A stretch of DNA of 64,000 nt from Rhodococcus sp. (in: high G+C Gram-positive bacteria) (GTDB lineage Bacteria; Actinomycetota; Actinomycetes; Mycobacteriales; Mycobacteriaceae). The DNA lies in assembly GCF_023264675.1 (NCBI RefSeq), contig NZ_JAHFVG010000001.1, forward strand, positions 266,453 through 330,452, written 5' to 3'. The position numbers and the translations under genes were made by a program. The notes under the pieces were generated by a model. That model did not search any database and had not been told where the DNA came from. It worked only from the letters and a program-made list of their open reading frames with translations. The stretch's first letter is position 1. The number at the start of each line of letters is the position of its first letter. Of this stretch, positions 10,545-20,387 are shown in pieces.

Positions 10545-11116
10545 TTGTTCTTGGCGGCTGCCTTCGCGGCCTTCTTGAACTCCCGAACTTCCAGCAGCGA
10601 CTTGCCGTCGACGACGTCGGCGATCGATCTGCGCGAGCCCTCGTCTCCGTAGGCACCAGCGGCCTTTCGCCAGCCGTCGGGCGTCACACCCATCTGCTTT
10701 CCGAGCAGTGCCAGGAAGATGCGCGCCTTCTGGTCGCCATAGCCTGGGAGAGCTTTCAGACGCTTCAGCACCTCGGCGCCGTTCGGGTCTTCGCGGCGCC
10801 AGATCTCGTCGGGCTTGCCGTCGTAGTTTTCCACGATGTACTCGGCGAGGCCCTGGATACGCTTTGCCATCGAGCCCGGGAACCGGTGCACTGCAGGCGT
10901 TGTGGCGCACACGGCCGCGAACTCGTCAGGGTCCGCCTGAGCGATGGTGTCGACCTTCAGGTCACCCAGCCGATCGACGAGCTTCTTCGGCCCGGCAAAA
11001 GCCGATTCCATGGGAACCTGCTGGTCGAGCAGCATCCCGATCAGCAATGCGAACGGATCCTCGGCCAGCAGCGCGTCGGCTTCCGCGTCACCGGTCAGAT
11101 GCAGTGTGGGAGACAT
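10541..11116 (-). CDS. HhH-GPD-type base-excision DNA repair protein
   Basis: About 191 residues. The sequence has the HhH-GPD glycosylase layout: ALLIGMLLDQQVPMESAF near the start and a helix-hairpin-helix element LKALPGYGDQKARIFLALLG near residue 130. No FeS cysteines are seen. It probably recognises or removes damaged bases, though the substrate cannot be read from sequence. ATG 11116 gives MSPTLHLTGD; an in-frame ATG at 11128 is an alternative. It is coupled by a four-base overlap to the helicase-associated gene downstream. Confidence 0.8.
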   Translation of the reverse strand: MSPTLHLTGDAEADALLAEDPFALLIGMLLDQQVPMESAFAGPKKLVDRLGDLKVDTIAQADPDEFAAVCATTPAVHRFPGSMAKRIQGLAEYIVENYDGKPDEIWRREDPNGAEVLKRLKALPGYGDQKARIFLALLGKQMGVTPDGWRKAAGAYGDEGSRRSIADVVDGKSLLEVREFKKAAKAAAKNK

Positions 11117-11175
11117 GGCACCGATCATGCCACCCCGAACCTCTGGACCAGCAGGGTCCGCGTCGAGATCGGGAT

Positions 11176-11979
11176 CTAGGTGATGGATACCAATTGTGTG
11201 ATGTCGTCGAACGGGAGAGGCCCGTCCACGACGGCACCGACGATGGCGTTGTTGAGCGTGATCGACCCGCCGTGGTTGTCGAGGAACGCGGTGTCGGCGG
11301 CGTCCCTGCCCGTGGCGATGCGGACGAGAGTCGACCGCGGTGCCAGGCAGGTGGCGTCGACGACGCGCCACTGACCGTCGACGAAGGCTTCGGCCACGGC
11401 ATGGAAATCCATGGGGTCACACCCCGGCGCGTACACCGCAACCAACCGAGCCGGCACGTTCACGGCACGCAGCAGGGCGACGACGAGGTGGGTGTAGTCG
11501 CGGCACACGCCCGCTCCTGCCAGCAGTGTGTCCACGGCACCATCGATGGGGTCGCTGCTGCCGGGCACGTAACTCAACCGTGCACCGACCCAGGAGGACA
11601 CCTCGGCGAGAAGCTTTTCCGATGCCTCGTACGAACCGAATTCCGTTGCTGCGAAGCCGAAGAACTTGTCCGCTTCGGCATATCGACTGGGGCGGAGGTA
11701 GAGCGAGAGGTCGTAATCGGAGACCGGCGCCGGTTCGGTGTTGCCGTAGATCGTCGCCGAATACGACACCTCCAGTTTGCCCACGCCCGCGTGCAGTTTG
11801 TGGATGCGGGTTCCGTGCGCGCCGCTGATCTCCTGCGCCTCGACGGGTTGCCCGTCGAGGGTGAAGGACAGAGCCTCCCAGACGTCGGCGCCCGGGTGCG
11901 GCGCGACGGCGATCTGGAATTCCAGCGTGCTGGCTTCGGTGACATCCACGTCGAGGTAGGCCGAGACGTCGCGTTTCAT
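11176..11979 (-). CDS. Transglutaminase-like cysteine peptidase family protein
   Basis: A 267-residue cytosolic protein with an N-terminal beta domain (SAYLDVDVTEASTLEFQIAV) and a transglutaminase-like core. The presumed catalytic triad is visible: Cys in GAGVCRDYTHL, His in GCDPMDFHAVAEAF, Asp in WRVVDATCLAP. The start ATG 11979 fits the beginning of the conserved beta domain; upstream codons are low-complexity. Members of this family act as proteases or amide-forming enzymes, often of unknown substrate. It lies between DNA-repair genes and phoU, all on the minus strand, with no clear shared role. Confidence 0.8.
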   Translation of the reverse strand: MKRDVSAYLDVDVTEASTLEFQIAVAPHPGADVWEALSFTLDGQPVEAQEISGAHGTRIHKLHAGVGKLEVSYSATIYGNTEPAPVSDYDLSLYLRPSRYAEADKFFGFAATEFGSYEASEKLLAEVSSWVGARLSYVPGSSDPIDGAVDTLLAGAGVCRDYTHLVVALLRAVNVPARLVAVYAPGCDPMDFHAVAEAFVDGQWRVVDATCLAPRSTLVRIATGRDAADTAFLDNHGGSITLNNAIVGAVVDGPLPFDDITQLVSIT

Positions 11980-12016
11980 TGTGGTGATCCTGCCATCAGT
12001 GAGCGAGTTGTGCAGA

Positions 12017-12670
12017 TCAAGATACTTCGGACCGAAATTCCCCGGTGACGAGGAAGATGACACGCTTGGCGACTTCGACGGTGTGGTCGGAGTAGCGTTC
12101 GTAGAACCGGCCGAGCAGTGTGATGTCCACCGCTGCGGGAACACCGTGCGGCCAATCGGGTGACGCCGTCAGGGTGAACAAACTCCGGTGAAGTTCGTCC
12201 ATCGCCTCGTCCGCCGTCTCGAGTTCGGCAGCGCGGTCGGCGTCACGGGTCAGCAGAACATCTCTCGTCGCTTCTGCCTGCCCGACGGCCACACGTCCCA
12301 TCTCGGCGAACACGGACTCGACCTCGTCCGGAAGAACGTGCGCGGGGTGACGCCGCCGAACGAGTTCGGCGATGTGGATTGCCAGGCCACCCATGCGCTG
12401 GAGGTCCGCGACGATGTGGATTCCACTGACCATGATTCGCAGGTCGAGCGCGACGGGAGACTGCAGGGCCAGGACCGAGAAGGCCTTGTGCTCCCATTCC
12501 GCCGCGAGGGCGTCGATCAACTCGCGGCTGGTGATCGTCTCCTCCGCGAGGGCGAGGTCGGCCGTCAACAGTGCACGGGTGGCGGATTCCATCGCAGTTT
12601 CGGCGAGCTTGCACATTTCGGCCAGGTCGGATCGTGCCGCATCCAACTGTTCGTTGTAATTTTCACGCAC
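12017..12670 (-). CDS. phoU: Phosphate signalling protein PhoU
   Basis: A 217-residue helical protein with the two three-helix PhoU repeats. The metal-binding signature is seen as SRELIDALAAEWEHKAFSVLALQSPVA and the second-repeat segment DEAMDELHRSLF, followed by FYERYSDHTVEVAKRVIFLVTGE, a characteristic PhoU ending. It links the Pst phosphate transporter to the PhoR/SenX3 sensor kinase and represses the pho regulon in phosphate excess. No pst genes are in the window, so it stands alone as in several actinobacteria. Confidence 0.92.
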   Translation of the reverse strand: MRENYNEQLDAARSDLAEMCKLAETAMESATRALLTADLALAEETITSRELIDALAAEWEHKAFSVLALQSPVALDLRIMVSGIHIVADLQRMGGLAIHIAELVRRRHPAHVLPDEVESVFAEMGRVAVGQAEATRDVLLTRDADRAAELETADEAMDELHRSLFTLTASPDWPHGVPAAVDITLLGRFYERYSDHTVEVAKRVIFLVTGEFRSEVS

Positions 12671-12800
12671 CGTGGTAACCCGATTCGTGGTGATTCTTCG
12701 ACATCCCCATGACCGCCGTTCTTCTTCGTGTTTCGCCGCATCGGGTCATACCCGGAAGTTGATCTTCCTACACCCCGGCCGACTTCGCGTGGCCCTGATA

Positions 12801-12842
12801 CGACGACACCCCGCGCCACGGAACAGGCGCGGGGTGTCGTCG
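12801..12842. terminator. Strong hairpin downstream of the lipase gene
   Basis: A perfect 17-bp inverted repeat (12801-12817 and 12826-12842) with an eight-base loop ACGGAACA; the stem core is CACCCCGCGCC. It lies 17 bases after the lipase stop, upstream of phoU. There is no T-tract, as is common for actinobacterial terminators. Confidence 0.75.
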
Positions 12843-12858
12843 TCGCAACAGGTGTCTC

Positions 12859-14181
12859 TCAGCAGTTGGATGGAGCGGGTACGCCGTTGAAGCGATCCTT
12901 CATCCAGTTCTGAGCTTCACCGAGTCCGAGGAGGTCCGGGATGATGTGTCCGGCACCGGATCCTGGCACGATCGCCGGAACCGCCGTGCTGCTGAGCTGG
13001 ACGGTTGCGCCCTTGCCACACCAATTGCCGGCAAGCTGCACGGCCTGCCCGTGCGGAACGATGTCGTCGGACGTTCCGGACTGGATCAATACCGGCGCGT
13101 CGGGGGTTCGCTCGCCGATCTTGTTCTGGGCCAGAATTTCCTGAGCCAGCGGCAGGCGGTCGAGGACGACGGACATGGGCTCGCCCGTCTTGGTGTACTC
13201 GGTGGTTCGGTGCAGTCCGACGGTCAGGATCGTTTCTCCGACACACTGATTCGCCACCTGGTTCAGCATCGCTTTGCCTGCGTCGTTGATGTTCTCGTCG
13301 ATGATCGGTTGCAGTTCGGGATTGGAGTTCAACAATCCGTTGAGTGTGTACCCGATGACTCCGGTGAGGATGGTGCCGTCGACCTGCTCGAGAGTCTGCT
13401 TCAGATCAGCGGGAGGAGCTCCCGCATACGAGCCGACGAGATCGATGTCGGGTGCGTACTCCCCTGCCAGCTCGGCAGCTGCCGCGACGGCACCGCCGCC
13501 CTGGGAGTATCCGTAGGTTCCGACGGGTCCGTCGGAAGAAATCTTCGTTCCCGGCAGTCGCTGCGCTGCGCGGGCAGCGTCGAGCACCGCGTGCGCTTCC
13601 GATGCGCGGTTGACGTAGGTATGCGCCCCCGGAGTGCCGAGGCCCTCGTAGTCGGTGATGACGACGCCGTATCCCTGCGACAGGAGGGAGTATGCGGAGA
13701 GCACTTCGTACTCGACCATCGCACCGAGAGGCGGGGTGTAGGTGATCAATCGATTGAGCATCCGCGAGGGAGCGCACTGATCACCCTGGCCCTGCGTACC
13801 GGGAGCAAGAACTACCAGTGGCCTCGGGCCCGGCCCGGTCCAGTCGGCTACCGGGTCGATATAGGTGCCGGTGACCGCGTTGGGCTGATCCTTGGAATCG
13901 GTGCTGCGGTACATGATTCGTGTTGCGGTGCCGGGAAGTGTCCCGCCGATTGCCGGTATCGACAACGCGAGCGGTGACGGCTCGGTGCGGAGAACGTCGC
14001 CGGGCGCGCCCGCGGGAAGCGGACTCGGGGGCAGGTAGAAATCCGATTCTCCGGTCGATCCCGTGGACGATCCGGACGGCGGCTGCGCCGACGCCAGCTG
14101 CGCGAACGAGAGTGGCATCACCACTGTCGTACTCAGTAGAGCGGCGCCGAACACCGTTCCGAACACCCGTGACACTCGCAT
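12859..14181 (-). CDS. Secreted lipase family protein (alpha/beta hydrolase)
   Basis: About 440 residues. Residues 1-32 are a Sec signal peptide (MRVSRVFGTVFGAALLSTTV, then a cleavage region near ASAQPP). The mature part is an alpha/beta hydrolase of the secretory-lipase (LIP) type with nucleophile elbow GTYGYSQGGGAVAA, acid region TSDDIVPHGQAVQL and His in GAGHIIPDLL near the C-terminus. Four cysteines could form disulfides. It would hydrolyse triacylglycerols or other esters outside the cell. The start MRVSRV is chosen because it gives a clean signal peptide. Confidence 0.88.
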   Translation of the reverse strand: MRVSRVFGTVFGAALLSTTVVMPLSFAQLASAQPPSGSSTGSTGESDFYLPPSPLPAGAPGDVLRTEPSPLALSIPAIGGTLPGTATRIMYRSTDSKDQPNAVTGTYIDPVADWTGPGPRPLVVLAPGTQGQGDQCAPSRMLNRLITYTPPLGAMVEYEVLSAYSLLSQGYGVVITDYEGLGTPGAHTYVNRASEAHAVLDAARAAQRLPGTKISSDGPVGTYGYSQGGGAVAAAAELAGEYAPDIDLVGSYAGAPPADLKQTLEQVDGTILTGVIGYTLNGLLNSNPELQPIIDENINDAGKAMLNQVANQCVGETILTVGLHRTTEYTKTGEPMSVVLDRLPLAQEILAQNKIGERTPDAPVLIQSGTSDDIVPHGQAVQLAGNWCGKGATVQLSSTAVPAIVPGSGAGHIIPDLLGLGEAQNWMKDRFNGVPAPSNC

Positions 14182-14371
14182 CGAAATAACCCCCGTAAGT
14201 CCCAGCCGCCCTGCTCTCCTACCGAGCAGTAGCAATCGCACGAACGGACCATACGTGATCGATGCCACATTTAGTAGCGCGCCTTGTCTGGACCACAGTC
14301 GGTTGTAACTTGTCACAAGAAAACATCGGGAACACTGCGTCGTCAGGGTCGTTTCTGGTGGGCAGCAACAA

Positions 14372-15058
14372 TCAGCGACGACGGCGATGCATGGCGGCCT
14401 TCGCCAGCACGACCTCGTCGGTCGTCAATGCGCGACCGGGCAGATCACTCAGTGCACCGGGGTCTGCACGTAGACCGTCGAGGAGAATCGTGAAATAGCG
14501 CTTCCAGTTCTCCGGGTCGACGGAGCTCGTGAATTCGGCCGCGGAACCGACCATCCCGACCAGCGGAAACAGATCGTTGACCTCGACATCACTTCTCAGC
14601 TGACCGGATTCACGCGCGCGCCGAACGATCTGCTCCACGTATGGATCGATCTGCTCACGCATGGTCGCGACACCCGTGCAGCGTTCCTCCGACCCGAGCA
14701 CGACCTCGCTGAAACCCTTGTCCGCCGAAATCAACGCACACATTCCCCGCAGGAACATCACAAAGCCGTCCCAGGCGTCGTCCTGCCGAAGAGCCGTCTT
14801 GGCGCCGGCGAGCATGTCCGCCAAACGCTGCTCGAAGACTCCGTCGATCAGCTCCTCCTTGCAGGAGAAACGGCGATACACGGTTCCGACGCCTACCTTG
14901 GCGTGTGCCGCGACGTCGTCGAGTGTGATGTCGATACCGCGCGAGGCGAACAGTTCTCGCGCTGCATCGATGATCCGCCTGCGATTTCGCTCTGCGTCGG
15001 CGCGCAACGGCTTGATCGCCGCCGCCTTTCGACCGCCTGTGTCGGCACTCACACTCAT
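14372..15058 (-). CDS. TetR-family repressor of the adjacent MFS efflux gene
   Basis: A 228-residue regulator. Residues 20-65 hold the TetR helix-turn-helix (RRRIIDAARELFASRGIDITLDDVAAHAKVGVGTVYRRFSCKEEL is spread over this segment). The C-terminal helical domain would bind an inducer. It is transcribed away from the MFS transporter at 15165, and two matching palindromes lie in the shared 106-base promoter region. This is the classic arrangement of a local repressor controlling itself and a drug pump. Confidence 0.9.
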   Translation of the reverse strand: MSVSADTGGRKAAAIKPLRADAERNRRRIIDAARELFASRGIDITLDDVAAHAKVGVGTVYRRFSCKEELIDGVFEQRLADMLAGAKTALRQDDAWDGFVMFLRGMCALISADKGFSEVVLGSEERCTGVATMREQIDPYVEQIVRRARESGQLRSDVEVNDLFPLVGMVGSAAEFTSSVDPENWKRYFTILLDGLRADPGALSDLPGRALTTDEVVLAKAAMHRRRR

Positions 15059-15083
15059 TCGATGTCCGTTTCACCCGATAAGC

Positions 15084-15141
15084 GGAGGACATTCCTCCAC
15101 TTAGCTGCTATCTTGGTTCTACAACCGGAGGATACACCTCC
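15084..15141. promoter_or_regulatory. Twin TetR operator sites in the divergent promoter
   Basis: Two related 15-base palindromes, GGAGGACATTCCTCC at 15084-15098 and GGAGGATACACCTCC at 15127-15141. They share GGAGGA..CCTCC and their centres are 43 bases apart, about four helical turns. They flank the likely start region of both tetR and the MFS gene. Confidence 0.7.
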
Positions 15142-15164
15142 GCATAGTCGATCAGAGGAACACC

Positions 15165-16685
15165 ATGACCGCATTGTCACCAGACGACATCGCGTCGTCA
15201 GCACTGGCAACGGAGGAGACCACCGAAGCCAAGTCACATCGGAATCGCTGGCTGATCCTTGCCACGCTGGGTCTCGCCCAGCTCATGGTGGTGCTCGACG
15301 CCACCGTTGTGAACATCGCACTCCCGGCAGCGCAGCTCGACCTCGGTTTCGACAACAGCAACCGATCCTGGGTCGTCACCGCCTACGCACTCGCTTTCGG
15401 TAGCCTCCTGCTCCTCGGCGGGCGGCTGAGCGACCTCTTCGGACGTCGCAACACCTTCCTCATCGGACTCGTCGGCTTCGCCGTCATGTCCGCAGTCGGC
15501 GGTGCGGCCGTAAACTTCGGCATGCTGGTTGCTGCACGCGCAGGCCAAGGTGTGTTCGGCGCGCTGCTCGCGCCCGCAGCGTTGTCACTGCTGGCCACCA
15601 CCTTCACCGATCCCAAGGAACGCGCCAAGGCATTCGGCATCTTCGGTGCCATCGCAGGCGGCGGCGGCGCTCTCGGTCTCCTTCTCGGCGGCATTCTCAC
15701 CGAGTGGGCCAACTGGCGCTGGAGCCTCTACATCAACCTGTTCTTCGCGGCACTCGCCTTCGTTGCCGGCTTCATCCTGCTGGCCAAGCACAAGGCCGAC
15801 GTCCGTCCTCGCCTGGACATCCCCGGAACGGTGACCGTCTCGGCAGCACTGTTCTCCATCGTCTACGGCTTCGCCCACGCAGAGTCCGACGGCTGGGGCA
15901 ACACCGTCACCATCGCGTTCCTGGCTGCAGGTGTGGTACTCCTCGGAGTCTTCTTCGGCATCCAGCAGCGCGTCGAACATCCCCTGCTTCCGCTGCGCAT
16001 CATCCTCGACCGCACTCGCGCCGGATCGTTCTTGGCAGTCTTCGTCACCGGCGCAGGAATGTTCGCGGTATTCCTGTTCCTGACCTACTACTTGCAGAAC
16101 ACTCTCGGATTCACCCCGATCTCCACCGGCTTCGCATTCATGCCGATGATCGGCTCATTGATCGTCACCGCGACGCTGTCCACGGCCATCGTGCTCCCCC
16201 GCTTCGGCCCGCGCGTACTGATGACCACCGGCCTGCTCGTCGCAGCACTTGGCATGGGCTTGCTCACACAGATCTCCATCGACAGTGCCTACGCGAGCCA
16301 CATCCTCCCCGGCCTGATCATCATGGGTCTCGGACTCGGCGCAACCATGGCTCCGGCGATGCAGGGTGCGATCTCCGGTGTCAATCCCGACGACTCGGGT
16401 GTGGCTTCGGCGACGGTCAACACGATGCAGCAGGTCGGCGGTTCGATCGGAACGGCTCTGCTGAGCACCATCGCGGCAACAGCGGCGACGTCCTACGTCA
16501 CCGACAACCTGGCCACGGCATCGAGTGCGGCCGTACTGCAGGCCAACGCCGAGATCGCCAGCTACACCACGACGTTCTGGTGGGCGACGGGCATCTTCCT
16601 GCTCGGCGCAGTCATCTCGGCCATCATCGTCAAGCCGGGTCTGCTGCCTGCAGCACCGGAAGGCGCGGTCGTCGTCGGCCACTGA
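15165..16685 (+). CDS. MFS drug:H+ antiporter, DHA2 (14-TM, EmrB/QacA) family
   Basis: A 506-residue integral membrane protein with about 14 membrane segments. DHA2 motifs include LDATVVNIALP (motif D1), GGRLSDLFGRRNTF (motif A) and VASATVNTMQQVGGSIGTAL (late-loop motif). It exports cationic or amphiphilic toxic compounds in exchange for protons. The upstream divergent TetR and the twin operators imply substrate-inducible expression. ATG 15165 follows GAGGAACACC, a usable ribosome site. A strong terminator lies 25 bases after the stop. Confidence 0.9.
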   Translation: MTALSPDDIASSALATEETTEAKSHRNRWLILATLGLAQLMVVLDATVVNIALPAAQLDLGFDNSNRSWVVTAYALAFGSLLLLGGRLSDLFGRRNTFLIGLVGFAVMSAVGGAAVNFGMLVAARAGQGVFGALLAPAALSLLATTFTDPKERAKAFGIFGAIAGGGGALGLLLGGILTEWANWRWSLYINLFFAALAFVAGFILLAKHKADVRPRLDIPGTVTVSAALFSIVYGFAHAESDGWGNTVTIAFLAAGVVLLGVFFGIQQRVEHPLLPLRIILDRTRAGSFLAVFVTGAGMFAVFLFLTYYLQNTLGFTPISTGFAFMPMIGSLIVTATLSTAIVLPRFGPRVLMTTGLLVAALGMGLLTQISIDSAYASHILPGLIIMGLGLGATMAPAMQGAISGVNPDDSGVASATVNTMQQVGGSIGTALLSTIAATAATSYVTDNLATASSAAVLQANAEIASYTTTFWWATGIFLLGAVISAIIVKPGLLPAAPEGAVVVGH

Positions 16686-16709
16686 GGCAACGCAACGGTT
16701 TCGATACGA

Positions 16710-16752
16710 AAGCAGGGCCTGTGGATCACAACTCCACAGGCCCTGCTTTTTC
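16710..16752. terminator. Bidirectional intrinsic terminator
   Basis: A perfect 16-bp stem (16710-16725 / 16733-16748, core GCAGGGCCTGTGGA) with loop TCACAAC, then a T-run on the plus strand. It lies between the convergent MFS gene and aspartate aminotransferase. Confidence 0.9.
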
Positions 16753-16760
16753 GTCTGCGT

Positions 16761-18077
<1,317 letters not shown>

Positions 18078-18117
18078 TCAAGGTCCCTGACAGTGCTCGC
18101 GGGCCCCTGAAAGTAAA

Positions 18118-18205
18118 GGGGACCCCGCGCACCCGGCAGAGCCCGTTGACCCTTGCTGCCTTCCGGCCCTGGGGGAGTTCACAGGATGCGCGCCGCGCGG
18201 GATCC
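18118..18205 (-). ncRNA. ffs: Signal recognition particle RNA (bacterial small 4.5S type)
   Basis: On the minus strand the conserved SRP helix-8 core is present: CAGGGCCGGAAGGCAGCAAG, with the GGAA tetraloop. The ends pair, GGATCCCGCGC at the 5' side with GCGCGGGGTCC at the 3' side, closing a long hairpin of about 88 bases. It binds Ffh for co-translational membrane targeting. Its place next to the aminotransferase and a tRNA-Ser matches mycobacterial order. The exact ends are estimates. Confidence 0.9.
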
Positions 18206-18303
18206 ATTGAAGAGTGTAGCCGTCCCCATCATCGCGACGCATCACGGCCCTACGAGCAACCCGATTTGGGAGATGGAGGGGGTGACCCGGTATGCTTCCC
18301 CAC

Positions 18304-18391
18304 GGAGGATTCGCCTAGTGGCCTATGGCGCTCGCCTGGAACGCGGGTTGGGTTAACGCCCTCAGGGGTTCAAATCCCCTATCCTCCGCCA
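18304..18391 (+). tRNA. tRNA-Ser (anticodon GGA), CCA encoded
   Basis: A class II tRNA with acceptor stem GGAGGAT/ATCCTCC, an anticodon arm CTCGC-CTGGAAC-GCGGG giving anticodon GGA (codons UCC/UCU), a long variable arm, a T-arm GGGGTTCAAATCCCC, discriminator G and encoded CCA. A strong terminator starts seven bases later. Confidence 0.95.
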
Positions 18392-18397
18392 GCGGGA

Positions 18398-18475
18398 AAG
18401 CCCCTGTGACTTGTTCACAGGGGCTTTTTCGTGTCTACGGGGGCTTTTTCATGTCGCCCGGGGCTTGTTTCGCGC
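18398..18475. terminator. tRNA-Ser terminator followed by repeated terminator-tail copies
   Basis: The stem AAGCCCCTGTGA / TCACAGGGGCTT (18398-18409 / 18415-18426) with loop CTTGT and a T-run is a clear intrinsic terminator. Two degenerate copies of the right half follow, GGGGGCTTTTTCATGTCG and CCGGGGCTTGTTTCGCG, at about 20-base spacing, as if the tail had been duplicated. Confidence 0.85.
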
Positions 18476-18482
18476 CCGGTGG

Positions 18483-20294
18483 TCACAGGCTTGCGATCAT
18501 GACGACGCCCACCGGCCCTGCACCGATGCACACTCCACTCCCCTCCGCTGTCACGGTCAGCGCACTGCCGGAACCGGTCAGCCGGACATACACCGTGTGC
18601 AGTCCACTCTCCAACGGCACGACGACGACGTCCCCGGTGTCGAGTTCGAGTTGCACGTCGCTGTTCGCGTCGGCGAAGTAGTTCAGTTGCACTGTCCAGT
18701 CCCACACGGGAAGTGCACCGTCGAGCGGGATGCGTGTCCGATCGTCGACGCGGTGGCCGCACCCCGTTTCCGACCCTTGCGTGAGGCTGCGCGACGGGCT
18801 CACGACCGCAGGCACGAGGTGCCCGGTCTCGTCGATGTAGTGCAGAGCCGTGGTCGACGACGTGATCGGCGCACGCCCGGGCACGTCCGCGAATATTCGC
18901 GAGATCGAGTTCTCCGGGTAGGCAAGCGGTGTCAGAACCCACGGGGAAATCGGTTGATCCAGTATCGGAGTTGTCGAGTGTTGCAGTGATTGCCGCGTAG
19001 CGGCCAGGTAGTCGGCGGCCGGGTCGTCGCGCCATGTCTGGGCGAACGTGAACGTGGACACCATGCTGCTGACGACGAACGCCGCCGCACCGGCGATGCA
19101 GGCGGGACGTGCGAGGCGCGGTGCCCTGCGGCCCATCGTCGTGTGATTCAGCGTCGTGTGATTCAGCGTCGTGTGATTCAGCGCAGTATTACGCAGCATC
19201 AGGGCCGCTCCGATCGCGATGACGACGGCACTGTCCGCGAAGTAGCGGAGAGTCTGTGCCAGTTCGTCGGCGGTGTCGGGCCCCGATCGCGACAGGACCA
19301 TCACTGCACAGGAGGCCCCGACGTAGAGGACTACGGCCGCGACGATCGAACGGTGCCGACGAATCGAAAGCATCACTGCCACAGCAGTCGCCAGCCCTGC
19401 ACACACCACCAGCGCCGACGGCGGCGCTGCCCAGGGCCCGGACGGTGCCCACCGCTCCCATTCCCACGGACCACCGAGAAGTGCAGGCAGCAATCCGAAC
19501 GTCACTCCGTGGTTCACCAGTTCGGCCGTCTCGCGTACACCGTGGACCGCGAGACCCCCCTTGGTGACGCACAGAAACACAGTGCCCCACGCGACAAGAA
19601 TCGCCCCACATGCCATCCACAGTGCGGCCGCGCGGTGTCGGGCCTCCTTCACCCCCAGCATCGACGCCACCACGACGAATGCGAATACCGGTACGAGCAC
19701 CGACTTCTCGAAGAACAGCAACGCCATCGCGGTGACCAGAGCCCCGCTGACGGCGTATCGCCGACGGCCCGTGCGCACCAGTTCGATCGCATCACCGGCC
19801 ACCCAGGCCAGGCCGAGCTGAAGCGGTAGAGAATTCAACGCGGCCGCCCACCACGCGAACGAGGGAAGAGTCAACGGGCTGAAAAGATAGAAGATCAAGG
19901 GCAACAACAGAATCGGAGTGTCACCGAGAATCTTGCGCAGTAGGCGCAATACTGCCCACGACGCACCGGCCTGAAGGGCAATGATGGTCAGAGCAGGTAG
20001 AAACCACTGCAGGGGAGCAATTTTCGTCGTCATCGACGCCACGAAGAATGCACCGGGCATGAAGTGACCGTCGTGGTCGTACAGCAGGAGGTCGGCCGAG
20101 AACAGGGGAAACGTGCTACCGCGTCCGATCAGAATCAGATCGTCCCAGTAGAAGTTGCCGGTAGCCAGTACGCCTGACCGGACCATCAGTTGTGCGGCAA
20201 TCGATATCACCGCCAGTGCAAGTACCCATCGCCCGGACGCGGACTGCGTCGGAGCGAGGCGGCGAGGTGCCGCCACTGCCGTACTCGTCGACAT
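18483..20294 (-). CDS. Large polytopic membrane protein, glycosyltransferase-C-like
   Basis: About 603 residues with around ten hydrophobic segments between residues 25 and 425, then an extracytoplasmic C-terminal domain of about 180 residues (LQLELDTGDVVVVPLESGLH). The early luminal motif NFYWDDLILIGRGST, with paired acidic residues after the first membrane span, resembles the catalytic loop of GT-C polyprenyl-phosphate-sugar transferases; this is an inference. ATG 20294 starts MSTSTAVAAP. A three-fold 15-base tandem repeat gives NHTTL repeats. It is divergent from the methyltransferase at 20388. Exact substrate unknown. Confidence 0.65.
   Translation of the reverse strand: MSTSTAVAAPRRLAPTQSASGRWVLALAVISIAAQLMVRSGVLATGNFYWDDLILIGRGSTFPLFSADLLLYDHDGHFMPGAFFVASMTTKIAPLQWFLPALTIIALQAGASWAVLRLLRKILGDTPILLLPLIFYLFSPLTLPSFAWWAAALNSLPLQLGLAWVAGDAIELVRTGRRRYAVSGALVTAMALLFFEKSVLVPVFAFVVVASMLGVKEARHRAAALWMACGAILVAWGTVFLCVTKGGLAVHGVRETAELVNHGVTFGLLPALLGGPWEWERWAPSGPWAAPPSALVVCAGLATAVAVMLSIRRHRSIVAAVVLYVGASCAVMVLSRSGPDTADELAQTLRYFADSAVVIAIGAALMLRNTALNHTTLNHTTLNHTTMGRRAPRLARPACIAGAAAFVVSSMVSTFTFAQTWRDDPAADYLAATRQSLQHSTTPILDQPISPWVLTPLAYPENSISRIFADVPGRAPITSSTTALHYIDETGHLVPAVVSPSRSLTQGSETGCGHRVDDRTRIPLDGALPVWDWTVQLNYFADANSDVQLELDTGDVVVVPLESGLHTVYVRLTGSGSALTVTAEGSGVCIGAGPVGVVMIASL
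19138..19182 (-). repeat. Three tandem 15-base units in a coding region
   Basis: GTCGTGTGATTCAGC occurs three times head to tail, adding LNHTT units in frame just before a membrane segment of the polytopic protein. Perfect copies suggest recent slippage. Confidence 0.9.
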
Positions 20295-20387
20295 TCGGCC
20301 CCCACCGTTCGTCCGATCACTGCCCCGCAGACCGTAGCGGCGGTTTTCGTTACTGACAACACAGCGCGGTCCGGGTAGCCTCGCACG

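Noticed and set aside
11129..11371. Longer N-terminus of the HhH-GPD protein
   Set aside because: The upstream codons overlap the transglutaminase gene and are Arg-rich without a domain.
18304..18475. tRNA-Ser as an island integration site
   Set aside because: There is no integrase and no repeated tRNA 3' end nearby; the following genes look ordinary.
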